DNA of 64,000 nt from Sordariomycetes sp. S80-01Y (lineage: Eukaryota > Ascomycota > Sordariomycetes), in NCBI GenBank assembly GCA_037042185.1, contig JAXQJY010000031.1, positions 1,860,001 to 1,924,000 on the forward strand, in the 5' to 3' direction. This document shows, in pieces, positions 11,642-22,726 of the stretch. A program made the position numbers and the translations under genes. How positions within the stretch are numbered: the first letter of the stretch is position 1; every line of letters begins with the position of its first letter. The notes under the pieces are model-generated. The model saw nothing but the letters and a program-made list of their open reading frames with translations, searched no databases and had not been told where the DNA came from.

Positions 11642-11806
11642 ATGGAGAAATCAACTGCCGCAACGATGGCTGGAATCGGCTTGTTCGTGGCCATATTCGC
11701 CGGAGGGCTTTGCACCACCGTGTACCTCGTACGCCAGCGGCGGCTCAGGAAAGAAGATGAAGACGATTGCAACGAAGGCGGATTTGGAGTGCATTATACT
11801 GGCTAG
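11642..11806 (+). CDS. possible 54-residue single-TM peptide
   Basis: A short frame starts at ATG 11642 and stops at 11806. It has a nine-residue N-terminus, a hydrophobic segment (GIGLFVAIFAGGLCTTVYLV), an immediate basic border (RQRRLRK) and an acidic tail (EDEDD). This is the layout of a type III single-pass peptide. I know no homologue. Support is only the ORF, its protein-like layout and two similar short ORFs downstream (12868 and 13466). It could be chance. Confidence 0.35.
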   Translation: MEKSTAATMAGIGLFVAIFAGGLCTTVYLVRQRRLRKEDEDDCNEGGFGVHYTG

Positions 11807-12867
11807 ACGATTTAAAGTGATGACTGTGGGCGCAGTATTCTTACCCGAATGAGGGAATTCAATGCTTGATGGGATTAGGGCTTGATAGGCACTCGAGCTT
11901 GTGCGGCTCGATGTGATTACTCTTGATCTAATCTCGCTGAGAAACTCGACTTTTCCAAGTATATGGTGGGCTGTGAAGATACTTCAAACAGCGTTGTGCT
12001 CGAGACTTGGCGGCTCTAGAAATGGTGCCCGGCACTATTTCGGTTATTGCAGCTTACATCGACATATCGGTCCCTCGACTGATGACCATAACGAAGATTT
12101 CGGTGGAGGATGACTCTCCTTAACTTTAGAGATAAACCGAGGAACCACCATGCTTCTTGATTAGCGGTCCTTATCTTGATTCTTACGCCAGAAGGAATTA
12201 CCACACACCAGTATCACGAAGGACAGAAAGCCAAACTTGAGCGTGGAGTCTACCTCAGAGATCGGCGTCAATGGAAGCTTGGAGAAGAAGAAGCGGATCG
12301 ATCTAACTCAGAGACATTGGACATCCCACGCAGAGGGGAAGATCGGCCGCATTGTAGACGTTATGCTAGTCATACGCCATGGGAAGCCTGTTCAAGTTGG
12401 TGTCAGAGTCAAGATGCAGCATTATGCTACCCTTGAACAAGGCATGGTTCTCAAATTCTGACGCAGAGCTTCTAAATCAAACTGGAAACTTTTCTAGGAC
12501 CTGGATCACGGTCAAGATGAACGCAGCCTGCATAGTCGGTCTTACACTTTGTGGCGTAAGCTTGATGGACGTCTCGGGAGCTCTCATTCACTACAACGAA
12601 GCAGACCACACACCAACAAATCCTATTGACTCCCATGAGTCCTCTTAGGACTATAGAACTTGAGAAGCCTGTTGTCTGCTCGTCATTCACTAGCAGAGGC
12701 GATTGAAGTCACAGGGGAACAGGTCTACGCTCAGGATACGCCACAAACTACTTAGTGGTCAGACTTGCGCAACCGTGACGGCAAGTGCACACTGCAAACA
12801 TATTACTGAAGGTGAGCTCTTCTAAAGGCGCTGAGGGAAAGCCAAAGACGAAAACTTCCACATCGCC
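11807..12867. other. intergenic region with doubtful short ORFs
   Basis: Contains short frames such as 12237-12461 (74 residues, no recognisable feature) and an ATG at 12517 opening 43 residues with a weak hydrophobic start. The latter could be a decayed relative of the neighbouring single-TM ORFs. None is convincing. Confidence 0.35.
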
Positions 12868-13110
12868 ATGCCAGATTACCAGCTGCCCTTCGACGCTTCA
12901 CAAAGGGGCCCCCGAGTGCGTGCTGAGGATAGCGACTCTCAATCCTTGGACATGGTGGACCCTGGGATCATCATAGCTATGTGTCTCATTCTGATCATCC
13001 TGGTCACGGGTACATACTTTGCCTTCCGGAAACTACGGAGCATGGACAATCCCGGTCGACTGTTCGAAGCTTTTAATTTACGGGTTGTTTATCGGACACA
13101 ACCAGTCTGA
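12868..13110 (+). CDS. possible 80-residue single-TM peptide
   Basis: A short frame gives 80 residues. About 30 polar residues are followed by a strong hydrophobic segment (GIIIAMCLILIILVTGTYFA) and a basic border (FRKLR). A second ATG at 12952 would give a 52-residue form beginning MVDPGIII, closer in layout to the ORFs at 11642 and 13466. Function and homologues are unknown. It lacks codon or splice evidence. Confidence 0.35.
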   Translation: MPDYQLPFDASQRGPRVRAEDSDSQSLDMVDPGIIIAMCLILIILVTGTYFAFRKLRSMDNPGRLFEAFNLRVVYRTQPV

Positions 13111-13465
13111 TGGTATTACTTGGACAGGGGCAGTAGATGCAACAGCATCCGTTACTGACTTTGAAACACTACCAATTGAGAGTCTCAATGATTGCATAGA
13201 GGGACTTGCACTCAGGCGTAGACTAAGCTTTGCGTCTTCCACGCTGTGATTCGAATCACCCAAGTTCGCAACGCAGCATCACGAACACAGATCAGTTTTC
13301 ATTTGACCAAAGAATTGCCACATGGCTGATCGTCCTCTCCCTGGAGCTCTCTGATTTAAGCCTGATCAACTCAGGAACGGCGCTGCCATACTTTAGAAGC
13401 CGCGGAAATTTCAGATCGTCTATTCTACGCCTCACAAGGTGTACATACACAACCGCAACAGTACG

Positions 13466-13591
13466 ATGAACGAGACGGTGCAAATAGCTCTCTGCTTTTG
13501 CATGAGCTCCTTGATACTTTTGGTTGCTTTCTCTGCCATATATAGGTATCACCAGAAGCGCTGCGGTGGCTACTCAGCTGGGATAGAGTAG
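13466..13591 (+). CDS. possible 41-residue single-TM peptide
   Basis: ATG 13466 to TAG 13591. Five polar residues are followed by a hydrophobic segment (IALCFCMSSLILLVAFSAIY) and a basic border (RYHQKR). It has the same order of parts as the ORFs at 11642 and 12868 and lies on the same strand. It is too short to judge by itself. Confidence 0.3.
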   Translation: MNETVQIALCFCMSSLILLVAFSAIYRYHQKRCGGYSAGIE

Positions 13592-13850
13592 CTCTACGAC
13601 CTCAGCGCTCCGCTTGGCGGCAGGCAGCAATTTCGCCAATAACTCCAGGGCCCTACGAGAAATGCTATTTGTTCAGAATGCGCAGTGAGGCGCGTTCAAT
13701 AGGGGTTCACAATGCGTGGGGAGAACTGAGTGTTGGATGGGACGGGTAGGGCCTTTACTAACCATAATCTCACTTATCGCGACCCCGGAATCACGTTGGC
13801 AAGTCGAGTGGAGGCTGTTGGGTACAGTTTCATATTGAGGAGTTGATCTG

Positions 13851-14939
13851 TCAATCTAATTTGACTATGCTCAACTCATCATATATGCTCTTCTTGATGT
13901 CTTCCCCAGCCCAACACATGTCAACAGCGTTCCTTGCCAACTGCACTATTTCCTGCTTGCTCAACTCTCCGTAAGTCATGGCCTTTTGCATATTCCCGTC
14001 GATCCAAACGTCGTGCATATATACAGGATCATCGCTGTTGATGCAGTACTTGACCCCCTTGTCCAACAACGCCCTCAGCTTCGGGAACAGCACCTCTGTT
14101 GCCGTTCGACGGTGATACGCGTGGGGACACAGCGTCAGGCCAATATTTCTCTCTTTCAAGCCTTCGATCAGCTCTGGCTTGTCCAGTGCATCGAGGCCGT
14201 GGTCGATGCGCTCGATCTGGCACTCGAAGATCGCCTCCCGTATGTGATCATGCGTATCCGTCTGGCCAAAGTCGCAATGCGTGGTGATGTGCAGCCCATC
14301 CTTCTTCGCTCTCTCGAATGCATTTTTGAACAGCCCTGGCGGTCTTTTATATGCATTGCTCGCCAAGCCGACCGCGTGGAAGAGACCCTTTCCTCCTGGA
14401 GTTGCTGACCAGGGCAGGGCGACTTCATAAGCGGCCTCGCCGTCCTCCACGGACTCGTCTCTCAGGAAGCAAAAGATCCAATTTGACCTCACTCCGAGTT
14501 TAGTCTCACCATCTTTTTGCGCACGCAAGTAGCCATTGAGGACGTCCTCTGCCTTGATCCCTCTCCTTGTGTGGGCCTGAATGTCAAAGAAGGGCTCGAC
14601 GTATCGGACATTCATCTCTTTGCATCGTTGAAGATAATCCATTGACATGTCGTAGAAGTCATCCTCCGTATGCAACACTTCGCAGCCCGCGAAGTATGCC
14701 TGCAGGAACGTCGGCACATTCTTGGGCCCGCCTTGCTCAGGGCGGTGATTGTAGGTCACATTGTATGACTCCAGCAGCTCCTCGAACGTCTTGTACTCCA
14801 CGCCATTGGTGCGCACGGGAATTTTGTTCCGCTGCGCCAGATCCCATCGCACTCGCGGCCGAAGCGTCCCTTCGATGTGGATGTGGAGTTCGACCTTTGG
14901 CAAGGCAGCAACAAAGGGGGATATGGCGAGACCGTTCAT
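13851..14939 (-). CDS. adenosine-deaminase-like hydrolase with altered HxGE motif
   Basis: A single exon encodes 362 residues, near the usual length for adenosine or adenine deaminases of the Aah1/ADA type. It opens with LPKVELHIHIEG (zinc ligands His19 and His21), then YVEPFFDIQ, RIDHG (His247) and NSDDP (Asp303 and Asp304), all family landmarks. The block that should read HAGE is THCDFGQ (His221 to Gln226): the zinc His is kept, but the position of the catalytic Glu is Phe224. It therefore belongs to a divergent subgroup and may act on another aminated purine, pteridine or unrelated amine, or use Asp223 instead. It is divergent from the permease at 15535, with which it shares a promoter holding TTCCGGCCG. 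Confidence 0.85.
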   Translation of the reverse strand: MNGLAISPFVAALPKVELHIHIEGTLRPRVRWDLAQRNKIPVRTNGVEYKTFEELLESYNVTYNHRPEQGGPKNVPTFLQAYFAGCEVLHTEDDFYDMSMDYLQRCKEMNVRYVEPFFDIQAHTRRGIKAEDVLNGYLRAQKDGETKLGVRSNWIFCFLRDESVEDGEAAYEVALPWSATPGGKGLFHAVGLASNAYKRPPGLFKNAFERAKKDGLHITTHCDFGQTDTHDHIREAIFECQIERIDHGLDALDKPELIEGLKERNIGLTLCPHAYHRRTATEVLFPKLRALLDKGVKYCINSDDPVYMHDVWIDGNMQKAMTYGELSKQEIVQLARNAVDMCWAGEDIKKSIYDELSIVKLD

Positions 14940-15534
14940 CTTTCGAAACCGTCGTTCGTTTAGTTCTCAAAACAAATCGAACCAAGGCAGAAGTTGAGAA
15001 AGTGAGATATTACCAGTGCCGAAGACAGAATGCGAGTGATGCGCACAGAGCGATGTCCGGTTGGTGTGTCTCAAGCTCCGACTTCCGGCCGCTGTCAGCT
15101 CCAGCTAGGCACTCGCTTCCCGGCTGGGCTCCCTTGGCAAACTCATGGCATTTTGAGTTTTCCCACGTTCGAGGCTTTTCCCTGGGGTTCAAGATTGGGT
15201 TATGGAGCCGGGTGCAATCCTATCTCAGGCCGGACGTGCGCGTGAAGGATTCGACACTGTTTGTTGAGGGCCGGGTTGGGTAGCGTACTACAGTGTATCC
15301 AACTGTCGGACTGTTACCGACGACGGCCTCAAATCCCCTATCAGCAACTCCCAACTCCGCTCAACTCCACTACCACGCGCACCGGACCCTTCAACCACAA
15401 GGATCATTCGAATCAGAAGTCAGGGTATCATCCAGTCGGCCAGGTTGCTCACGAGATGACAGCCGACCTCGGACATCGCTGTAGCATTCTGCGGCTATTG
15501 TAGCCTTGGCCACGAGATAAGGATCCGAGGCGAA
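14940..15534. promoter_or_regulatory. divergent promoter of deaminase-like gene and permease
   Basis: This is 595 bases between two divergent starts. It contains TTCCGGCCG at 15083-15091, 144 bases before the deaminase-like ATG and 444 bases before the permease ATG. The same 9-mer occurs in the promoters at 31204 and 33246 and inverted at 41653. CCGGCCG contains CGG facing CCG with no spacer, the kind of paired half-site bound by Zn2Cys6 proteins. Binding is inferred. Confidence 0.5.
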
Positions 15535-17290
15535 ATGTGGGAGACGAGGGGATCAACTGGCGGTGGCGATCGCATACTTATTCAGGGCGAACCCCTCTCG
15601 CAGCCTTCACGCGGCTCTTCTCACTCATCCTCGGGATCTACAGCATCTGAAAGACAGCCTCTGTTGGGAAGAAGCAACATGGCTGCTGCCAACACTGTCG
15701 CGCAGACCACGCCTGAGGGCGCTGGAGATGCTCCCGCTGCCGCTGCCGCTCCCGTCGTGATCGAAAACACCGACCAGAGCGACATGGCCAAGAGGGTGTT
15801 GAGGAAGATTGATCGCACAATCATTCCCTTGTTGTTCGTCACATATATGTTCAACTTTATGGACAAGATCATTCTGTCTAGTGCTGCTGTCTTTGGTCTG
15901 CGGGATGACACCGTAAGCATCCCACCCCCCATATGTAGCAGTAGATGCTTACATTTCACAGAACCTTGAGGGCCAGGAGTATAGCTGGGTCGGCAGTATC
16001 TTCTACTTCGGATACCTCATGTGGGAGTACCCGACCACTATCCTTATCGCCCGCCTGCCAACGGCCAAGTACCTCACGATCAACACAGTGTTTTGGGGGA
16101 TCGTTGTAGCGCTTACCGCCGTCTGCACTAATTTCGGTGGTCTTATGGCCGTTCGATTCCTTCTTGGCGTTGCCGAAGCTACAATCACCCCTGGCTTCAT
16201 GTTTCTGACCTCGACGTGGTACACCCGGGACGAGATGCCTACCCGCCTGGGTATCTGGTTCGCCGGTAACTCCGTCGGTGGCCTTGTTTCTTCCCTTCTG
16301 GCCTTTGGAATCGGCCACATTGACGACCATGTCCGACCTTGGAGGTGGATGTACATCATTCTCGGAGTCGGGACTTTCTTGTGGGCGATCCCCATCTTCT
16401 TGTTCCTCCCGGACTCCATCTCCAAGGCCCGCTTCCTCAAGCCCGAGGAGCGCCAATACGCCGCCGACAGAATCGTCATTGCCGGCACGGGAAGCACCGA
16501 GAACACAAGCTGGAAGTTGGACCAGTTCCTCGAGTGTCTGATGGACCCGAAGACATGGCTTATCTTCTGCATCGAGCTTTGCACTCAGATTCCTAACGGC
16601 GGATCGCACTCTTTTGCCAACATCGTCGTCACCTCGTTCGGTTTCACCCCCCTGCAGTCCACCCTCATCAACATCCCCTACTCCGTCATCACAGCCTCCA
16701 TCATCGCCGGAACGGGCTGGCTAGCTGGCCACTACCGCACCCTCAACTGCTTCCTAATCATCGCCGTTGTTGTCCCCTGCGTCACGGGCGCGGGTATCAT
16801 CTACAACCGCGAACACGTCTCGCAGGGCGTCCAGCTCTTTGCCTACTTCCTCCTTTCCTCCGGACCCGCCGCCATGCCGCTGAACATGTCCCTCGTCCAG
16901 TCCAACTATCGAGGAGTCACCAAGAAGATGACCATGACGGCCATGATCTTTGTCGCGTACTGCACGGGTAACATCGCGGGACCGCATTTCTTCAGGAAGA
17001 ACGAAGCACCGACGTACGCGACTGCTTTCCAGACCATCATGATCTGCTATGCGCTTGTAATTGTGCTTGCCCTGGCGCTGAGGTTTTACTTGCAGTGGAC
17101 GAACAAGAAGAGGGCAGCGCAGGAAGGGTTTGAGGGCAGCGCTGGTGCTAGCGGTGCCGTTGCCGATGGCAAGGTCGCGGGCATGGAGGGCAGGACCGTG
17201 CAGGAGGCTGTGGCAGAAGTGCAACTTAGGCCTGAGGACTATGAGGATGTCACGGATTGGAAGACGGTTGGCTTCAGATATAGGCTGTGA
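15535..17290 (+). CDS. MFS permease, allantoate/DAL5-type (ACS family)
   Basis: Two exons, 15535-15912 and 15962-17290 (49-base intron), give 568 residues. After a soluble Ser/Ala-rich N-terminus of about 85 residues comes LRKIDRTIIPLLFVTYMFNFMDK, the usual helix 1 entry of the anion:cation symporter family. Later blocks are GRFLLG-like VRFLLGVAEATITPGF, GNSVGGLVSSLLAFGIGHI and WRWMYIILG. The family imports organic anions such as allantoate, nicotinate, ureidosuccinate or aromatic acids by H+ symport. A shorter start at 15679 (MAAANT) is possible. It is divergent from the deaminase-like gene and head-to-tail with the amidase, suggesting uptake of a nitrogenous or acidic substrate. Confidence 0.92.
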
Positions 17291-17675
17291 GGCTGGCCGA
17301 AGCTGATGGGTGCATATTACCCCAGGCTAGATTTAGTGAAGGAAATGAGTGGCATACACTAGCATGGGAGTCACTGGGGCCCTTAGTTTGAAAGCGAACA
17401 AAAGTTTATGTTGCTGTCTATGCTTTCGAATAATTCCCTCTTCCTTTGAGTGTGCTTATCGTGCTATCATGCCGCTTCCTACCGCACTGGGGCCGGATCT
17501 GCGAGGGGTTTCAGTGATAAAGGGGCTTATCGAGATGCATACAACACGTGGGAATTCAAGCGCACACGGGCGATAAGACAGCACCGCGACAACGGCACTT
17601 CGTTGAATACACCACTAAAAGGACTTATCTCTATGTCCATACAGCCCGTCAAGACTCTCCTCACTTTGTTCAGTC
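17291..17675. other. intergenic region before amidase
   Basis: This is the 3' region of the permease and the promoter of the amidase. It contains GGCCGGATCTG at about 17491-17501, an 11-mer that also occurs at about 25451 before the flavoprotein monooxygenase. I see no gene. Confidence 0.4.
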
Positions 17676-19478
17676 ATGGAGCCCCTTGTCAGATTTCGTT
17701 GGGTAGCATGGTTGATGTTGATGCAGCTGGCACCGAGCTTAGCACCTGGTACTGGTAGGTCACGATCGCTGTCCATCGTCACTATACTGATACAAAAACA
17801 AGAAGCTTTCCCGGGCCTTCTGAATGCAACTATTGAAGATCTGAGATATGGTCTCGAGACGGAAATGTTCACCAGTGTCGAGTTGACCAAGGTCCGTGCC
17901 CTAAACGGCTATCCTCGCCCTTCTAATGCCAATCCAGACTTACATAGCCCGCATCTTGGAAGTCAACGATCAATTGCATGCTATATCAGAGATAAATCCT
18001 GATGCTCTCGAGATAGCAACGGAACTGGACGCACAGCGTGCCAAAGGCGTCGTTCGTGGCGCTCTCCACGGTATTCCCATCCTGCTGAAGGATAACATTG
18101 CTACAGGCGACAAGATGAACAACACATGTACGTCTGTATTCCTGTTTGGACTGGCTAATGATGAATGCTAAAACTATCAGCTGGGTCCCTTGCTCTTCTC
18201 GGCGCCAAAACAGGTAGAGACTCTTTCATCGTCTCTCGCCTCCGCTCCGCCGGCGCCATCATTTTGGGGAAGACAACTCTCTCCCAGTGGGCGAATATGC
18301 GATCCCGAACTTCTTCATCAGGCTGGTCAGCGTATGGCGGTCAATGTCACGCAGCATACCATCCGCTCCAAGACCCCTTCGGCTCCTCCTCCGGGTCGGC
18401 GGTAGCTGCCGATTTAGCCCTTGCTGCAGTGACAATTGGGACTGAAACGGATGGGAGCGTCACTATTCCATCTGGCAGGAGCGGCATTGTAGGAATCAAG
18501 CCTACCGTTGGTTTGACGAGTCGGGATTTGGTGGTACCAATTAGTGAAAGGCAGGACAGTGTTGGGCCACTGGGGAGGACTGCAAGGGATGCTGCGCTGG
18601 TGTTGGGTGTCATCGCTGGCTTTGACTCTAGGGACAACTACACAGTGGTCATTCCAGAGGGTAAAGGAGACTACGTCGGGGCGTGTGACAGGGGAAGCCT
18701 GCAAGGCATGAAGATTGGAATCCCATGGAATGTCGTTGAATTGAGACTGACACAGGACCCAACCTTGTGGCCAGAGGTTGAGGAGTTCATGCGTGTGCTG
18801 GGAACACTACAGAGGGCTGGAGCATGTTTTGTGGAAGCCAATTTCACCAAAGCCGCAGAAACTCTCCTTGATCCAGGCGAGGATATCGTCCTCAATGCCG
18901 ATTTCCTCGTCAACCTCGAGTCTTACCTCTCCCAGCTGTCATACAACCCACAAGACATTAATTCTCTATCCGACCTTCGCAAGTTCACTCAAAACGAAAC
19001 CCTGGAGCGCCATCCCTACTACGACACCTCTGTCTGGGACGAAGCACTCGAATACCAAGGCTGGAACAATACGTCCCCGCTTCTATGGCCACAGTACCAA
19101 CGCAACCTCGATCTCACGGGCGAAGGAGGTCTCATCGGCGCGTTGGAGAGGCAAAATCTGAGCGCGGTCTTTCTGCCAACAAGTATGAGTAAGAAATGGG
19201 CAGCAATGAATGGTGCGCCGTTGATCAGTGTGCCAATGGGGCATTATCCCGACGATGCTGAAGTCGTGTGGGATGAAAGGGGAGAAATGGTGAGGACAGG
19301 ACCAGGGGTACCGTTTGGGTTGGCGATCTTAGGGAGACACTGGGATGAGGAGAGGCTGGTTGGGCTGGCTTGTGGTCTTGAGACGGTGTTAGGCGCGAGG
19401 AGGAAAGGGAGACACTGGCTGGAGCCAAAAAGTGAGATACGGGATGTGTTTCGCAGTGATGATTCCGACGAGCTTTGA
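17676..19478 (+). CDS. amidase-signature hydrolase, probably secreted
   Basis: Four exons, 17676-17754, 17803-17891, 17938-18127 and 18181-19478, give 551 residues. The start carries a hydrophobic leader (VAWLMLMQLAPSLA), suggesting secretion. The amidase signature is complete: GIPILLKDNI with the catalytic Lys, and FGSSSGSAVAADLALAAVTIG followed by TETDGS, providing the Ser/cis-Ser pair. The second intron uses a weak donor (GTCCGT) but restores TKTYIARILEVNDQLHAISEI, the expected family text. The first intron is 48 bases and stop-free, so keeping it would only lengthen the leader. Amidases cleave carboxamides to acid and ammonia; the substrate is unknown. It lies between two permeases, which fits use of an external amide. 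Confidence 0.88.
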
Positions 19479-19705
19479 ACGGCTTGCTTGCGTTCGAAGG
19501 GTCAGTGACGCCTTCCTGAAGATACGAAGATGGAGTAGCAGGAATTTTGTATGCCATGATATGGATCCACGTGGCAAGCAAGATGATCTGTTTAATACAT
19601 AGCCCTTTATAATTATAGCAACAAAGGGTCACCGTCCGGGTAATCACTTGAGCATGCTGTTGAGGTACAATTGCGTCTGTCCCCTTTCGTCTCACTGACT
19701 GTAGC

Positions 19706-21245
19706 TCAAGGCCGCCAGCGGAAAGATGGGTGCTTCCAGTCAAGATCCTCCTGTTGCTCAGCAGTGAGCCCGCTGATCTTGTCCAACTCTTCCGCTTCAA
19801 CAGTGTCCCTCTGCTTGTTGCTCCTCTTCATCCAGAACAACATAATTGTGGCTAAAATCAGCGTGCCGCTTTGCGTACCCAGGTTCAACCCGTTGCCAAT
19901 TGGATAGTTTGGTGCGTCGAACGGCAAGAAACTCCACGTCGAGATCAGCCCGCCGATGTTCCCCAGCATGACGTTGAGCCCAATAGCTGATGATCTCGCA
20001 GTGTCGGAAACCACGTTAGCGGACACCTGGCTGTTTGTCAAGGCACCCAGGGAGAAAGCTGACGAGGCGATCAGGAAGGTAGCTCCATAGCGAGCAGATT
20101 GGTTCGTTGTGGCCAAGAAAATGATATAGCCAATGATACCAAGAGGGCTCGACAGAATCATGAAGAGCTGGCGTCGATCAGTCCTCCACGAAGCCAGGGG
20201 AATTAGCAGTGTGACGACCGATCCTGCAGCGTAGGGAGGGACGGTGTACAATTGCTGCTGGATGACCGTGTAGTCTGCATAGATCCCCTTGACAATAGTT
20301 GGTAGGAAAAAGCCCAGGCCCTGGACCGTGACGTTACAGAACAGGAAGATAAAGCTGGTCGATATGGTGACGGGGTTGAAGATACCCAGGTAAAGCTTCT
20401 TCTTGTCCATCTTGTCAAGGACCTTGGTCTGGCCCACGCGTTCAGACTTTACGCGATCTTCGGATAGCTTCTTCTCCTCGGCGCTTAGCCAGCGCGCACT
20501 TTCCGGTCGATCTGTGAGGGTGAGGAACCCGATAAGCCCCAAGCCAACGGTGATCACACCTTCAATGACAAATATCATCCTCCAGCCAGAAACGCTGCCA
20601 AAGTGATCTAGGTTCAAGATGGCGCCGGCGAGCAGTGCGCCAAACGCCCCAGCCAGGGGTCCAACAACCAGGTAAAGGCCGAGACGAAAGGTTAGTTCGG
20701 ACCTTCTGTACCAGCGGCTCAGATAGTACGCAATTCCCGGCAACATGCCCGCCTCGAAAATGCCCAACAGGAACCTCACGCCCATCATCTGCTGCGTCGT
20801 GGTAACGAATCCACACCCAATACTGCAGATCCCGAAAAGAACGGTCAACAGGGGCAGGAACCAGCCAGGTCCCATAATCTTGCAAAGGACGTTTGAGGGA
20901 AGTTCGAAGACGATGTAGGATACATAGAACATGGACAGTGCAGCATTGTAGTCAAGGCCTTTCATGCCGAGGTCGACGTCCATTCCTGCGATGCGGGCAT
21001 TGCCGATGTTGGCACGGTCGATAAAGCAGAAGAGATAGAGGAGGCAGATCGTTGGCATGATCATGAGGTCGATCTTGATGCGGAGGCGTCGCTCGGCCTT
21101 GCGGTCGTAAACGAACGCATTGGGGATCTCATCTCTGCGGTTTTGTCAGCCACCGTAGGGTGCAAGTGCTACGAACCAGACCGGCTTACTTTTCATCTGC
21201 GATGTGGTCCGTCGTTGGGACCTTGGTCACTGAGTCAGCGCCCAT
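19706..21245 (-). CDS. MFS permease, DAL5/TNA1-type (ACS family)
   Basis: Two exons (coding order 21190-21245, then 19706-21134; intron 55 bases) give 494 residues. Family landmarks include RLRIKIDLMIMPTICLLYLF, CFIDRANIGNARIAG (helix 1 end) and GVRFLLGIFEAGMLPGIAYYLSRWYRRSE, the conserved cytoplasmic block of anion:cation symporters. The C-terminus is soluble and acidic. The text is close to nicotinate- and tartrate/allantoate-type carriers, but substrate cannot be read from sequence. It converges with the amidase, with stop codons 227 bases apart, and its promoter faces that of the Zn2Cys6 gene at 22727. It is a candidate importer for the aromatic cluster to the right. Confidence 0.92.
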
Positions 21246-22726
21246 GACGGCGATGGAGCTTGGTATTCGTGACGGGCAGTATATGAGAAGAGAGGGGTGA
21301 CGGTGAGGAGGTTATGCTAAAGTTCAAGAGATAGGATGAGCATGAAGAATGGAGGTCACGCAGCTCCAACATGCAAGCACATACGTAGGCATATGTACTG
21401 TAACCCTGGACCCGAATCTTGAGGTTCTGCAGTGAGCACATTGGCTCGCACTTAGGCGTCAAACAATGCGTCCGCGGACAGGGCCCCTGGTCTCCCAACA
21501 GTCGACATCAGGGGAACGTGCCCGCTCCGCCATCCGCTGAGCAAACAAGAGTCATGCTATTGGCAGGATCCATCGTCAATGTCCCGCTTCTGAAGGAGGA
21601 GGGTCGCCAAGACCTGGGGTTTGGGGACGCTGTGTGGAGAGAACAGCTTGAGGTTCGGGAAACCCTGCGGTCGAGACTCAAACCAGGGTTCACCAAAGCA
21701 GCTCTCACGTCCTGCCACGAAAGAAGAGCACGCTCACACACTGGAAGCAATTAAATTAGCTAGACACAGCTGCCTGAATGCGATGTTGGCAGCTGCAACC
21801 CCGTGAGCGACGGGGCAGTCTGCTACTTGTCCGTGTAAGAGAGCGAACGGCTAGCGGGCAACCTCAATATGGGGTAACGTAAATGCCCGATACCCTTACG
21901 AAATAGAAAATACAAGAGCCAGTAGTACCTCGCTTGAATATAAGCCATCGTCTTGGACGAGTCAAGACCTCGATGGCTTCTAGAGCCCCGGATGGGTTGG
22001 ATGCTGACATCGCTTCGGTTAAAGCACCTATGGCGGCGGCTAGAGCACCCTTGTCTCAGAGCCGACATCGGCTGCGCCCCGCAGATAACGGCCTCGGCGG
22101 AATTGATTACCTGCACTGCCCAGTGGGAGGCATCGCAACGCAGACTGAGGGAGACAAATGCGTTAGTGGGAGAGATAAGCAGGTTATCTGTAGTTCTCTG
22201 TCAGTGCTCCTGACTCGTTGCGTGCTACCCAGGGTGAAGACTTGAGGTTATATAGTATTAGACACCAAAGCTATCGTTTACCAATTGTGACGTGCCGTGT
22301 TTGATGAATCGAAATTGAAGACTTCAGATTGACAGCTGGCGCAGGACGAAGCTGAACAAACCAAGGCGTAAGGTACAAGAGATCGCCAGCTGACCACTAA
22401 AAGATCTTTCTTCATTGCCACTGTCCAAACAGACCCTGTAGCCTGAGATAAGAGACCTGGGCCGGGGTGACGATAGCTCCAGGGTAGCCCCACCTACAGC
22501 TGCACTGCATTCTGGGGAAACCCTGAATCTCGCTTCCCGTCACCTGCTCCCCTCCTCGCCAAAGCCTCCAACTCCAATATTTTCTTGGTGATACGTGTAG
22601 CAGCGTGGCAATGCAAGAAGCGCATGGTCTTGAATCGAAACACTGGATACACGACACAAGTCTAGTTCCGGACTGAACTGCAACAGCGCGCCCATCCACC
22701 ACCATCCGATAAGCGAACTCAGCGCC
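21246..22726. other. 1.5 kb divergent intergenic region
   Basis: This separates the permease (minus) from the cluster regulator (plus). Short frames overlap on both strands without protein character. I do not see TTCCGGCCG here. No repeats seen. Confidence 0.5.
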
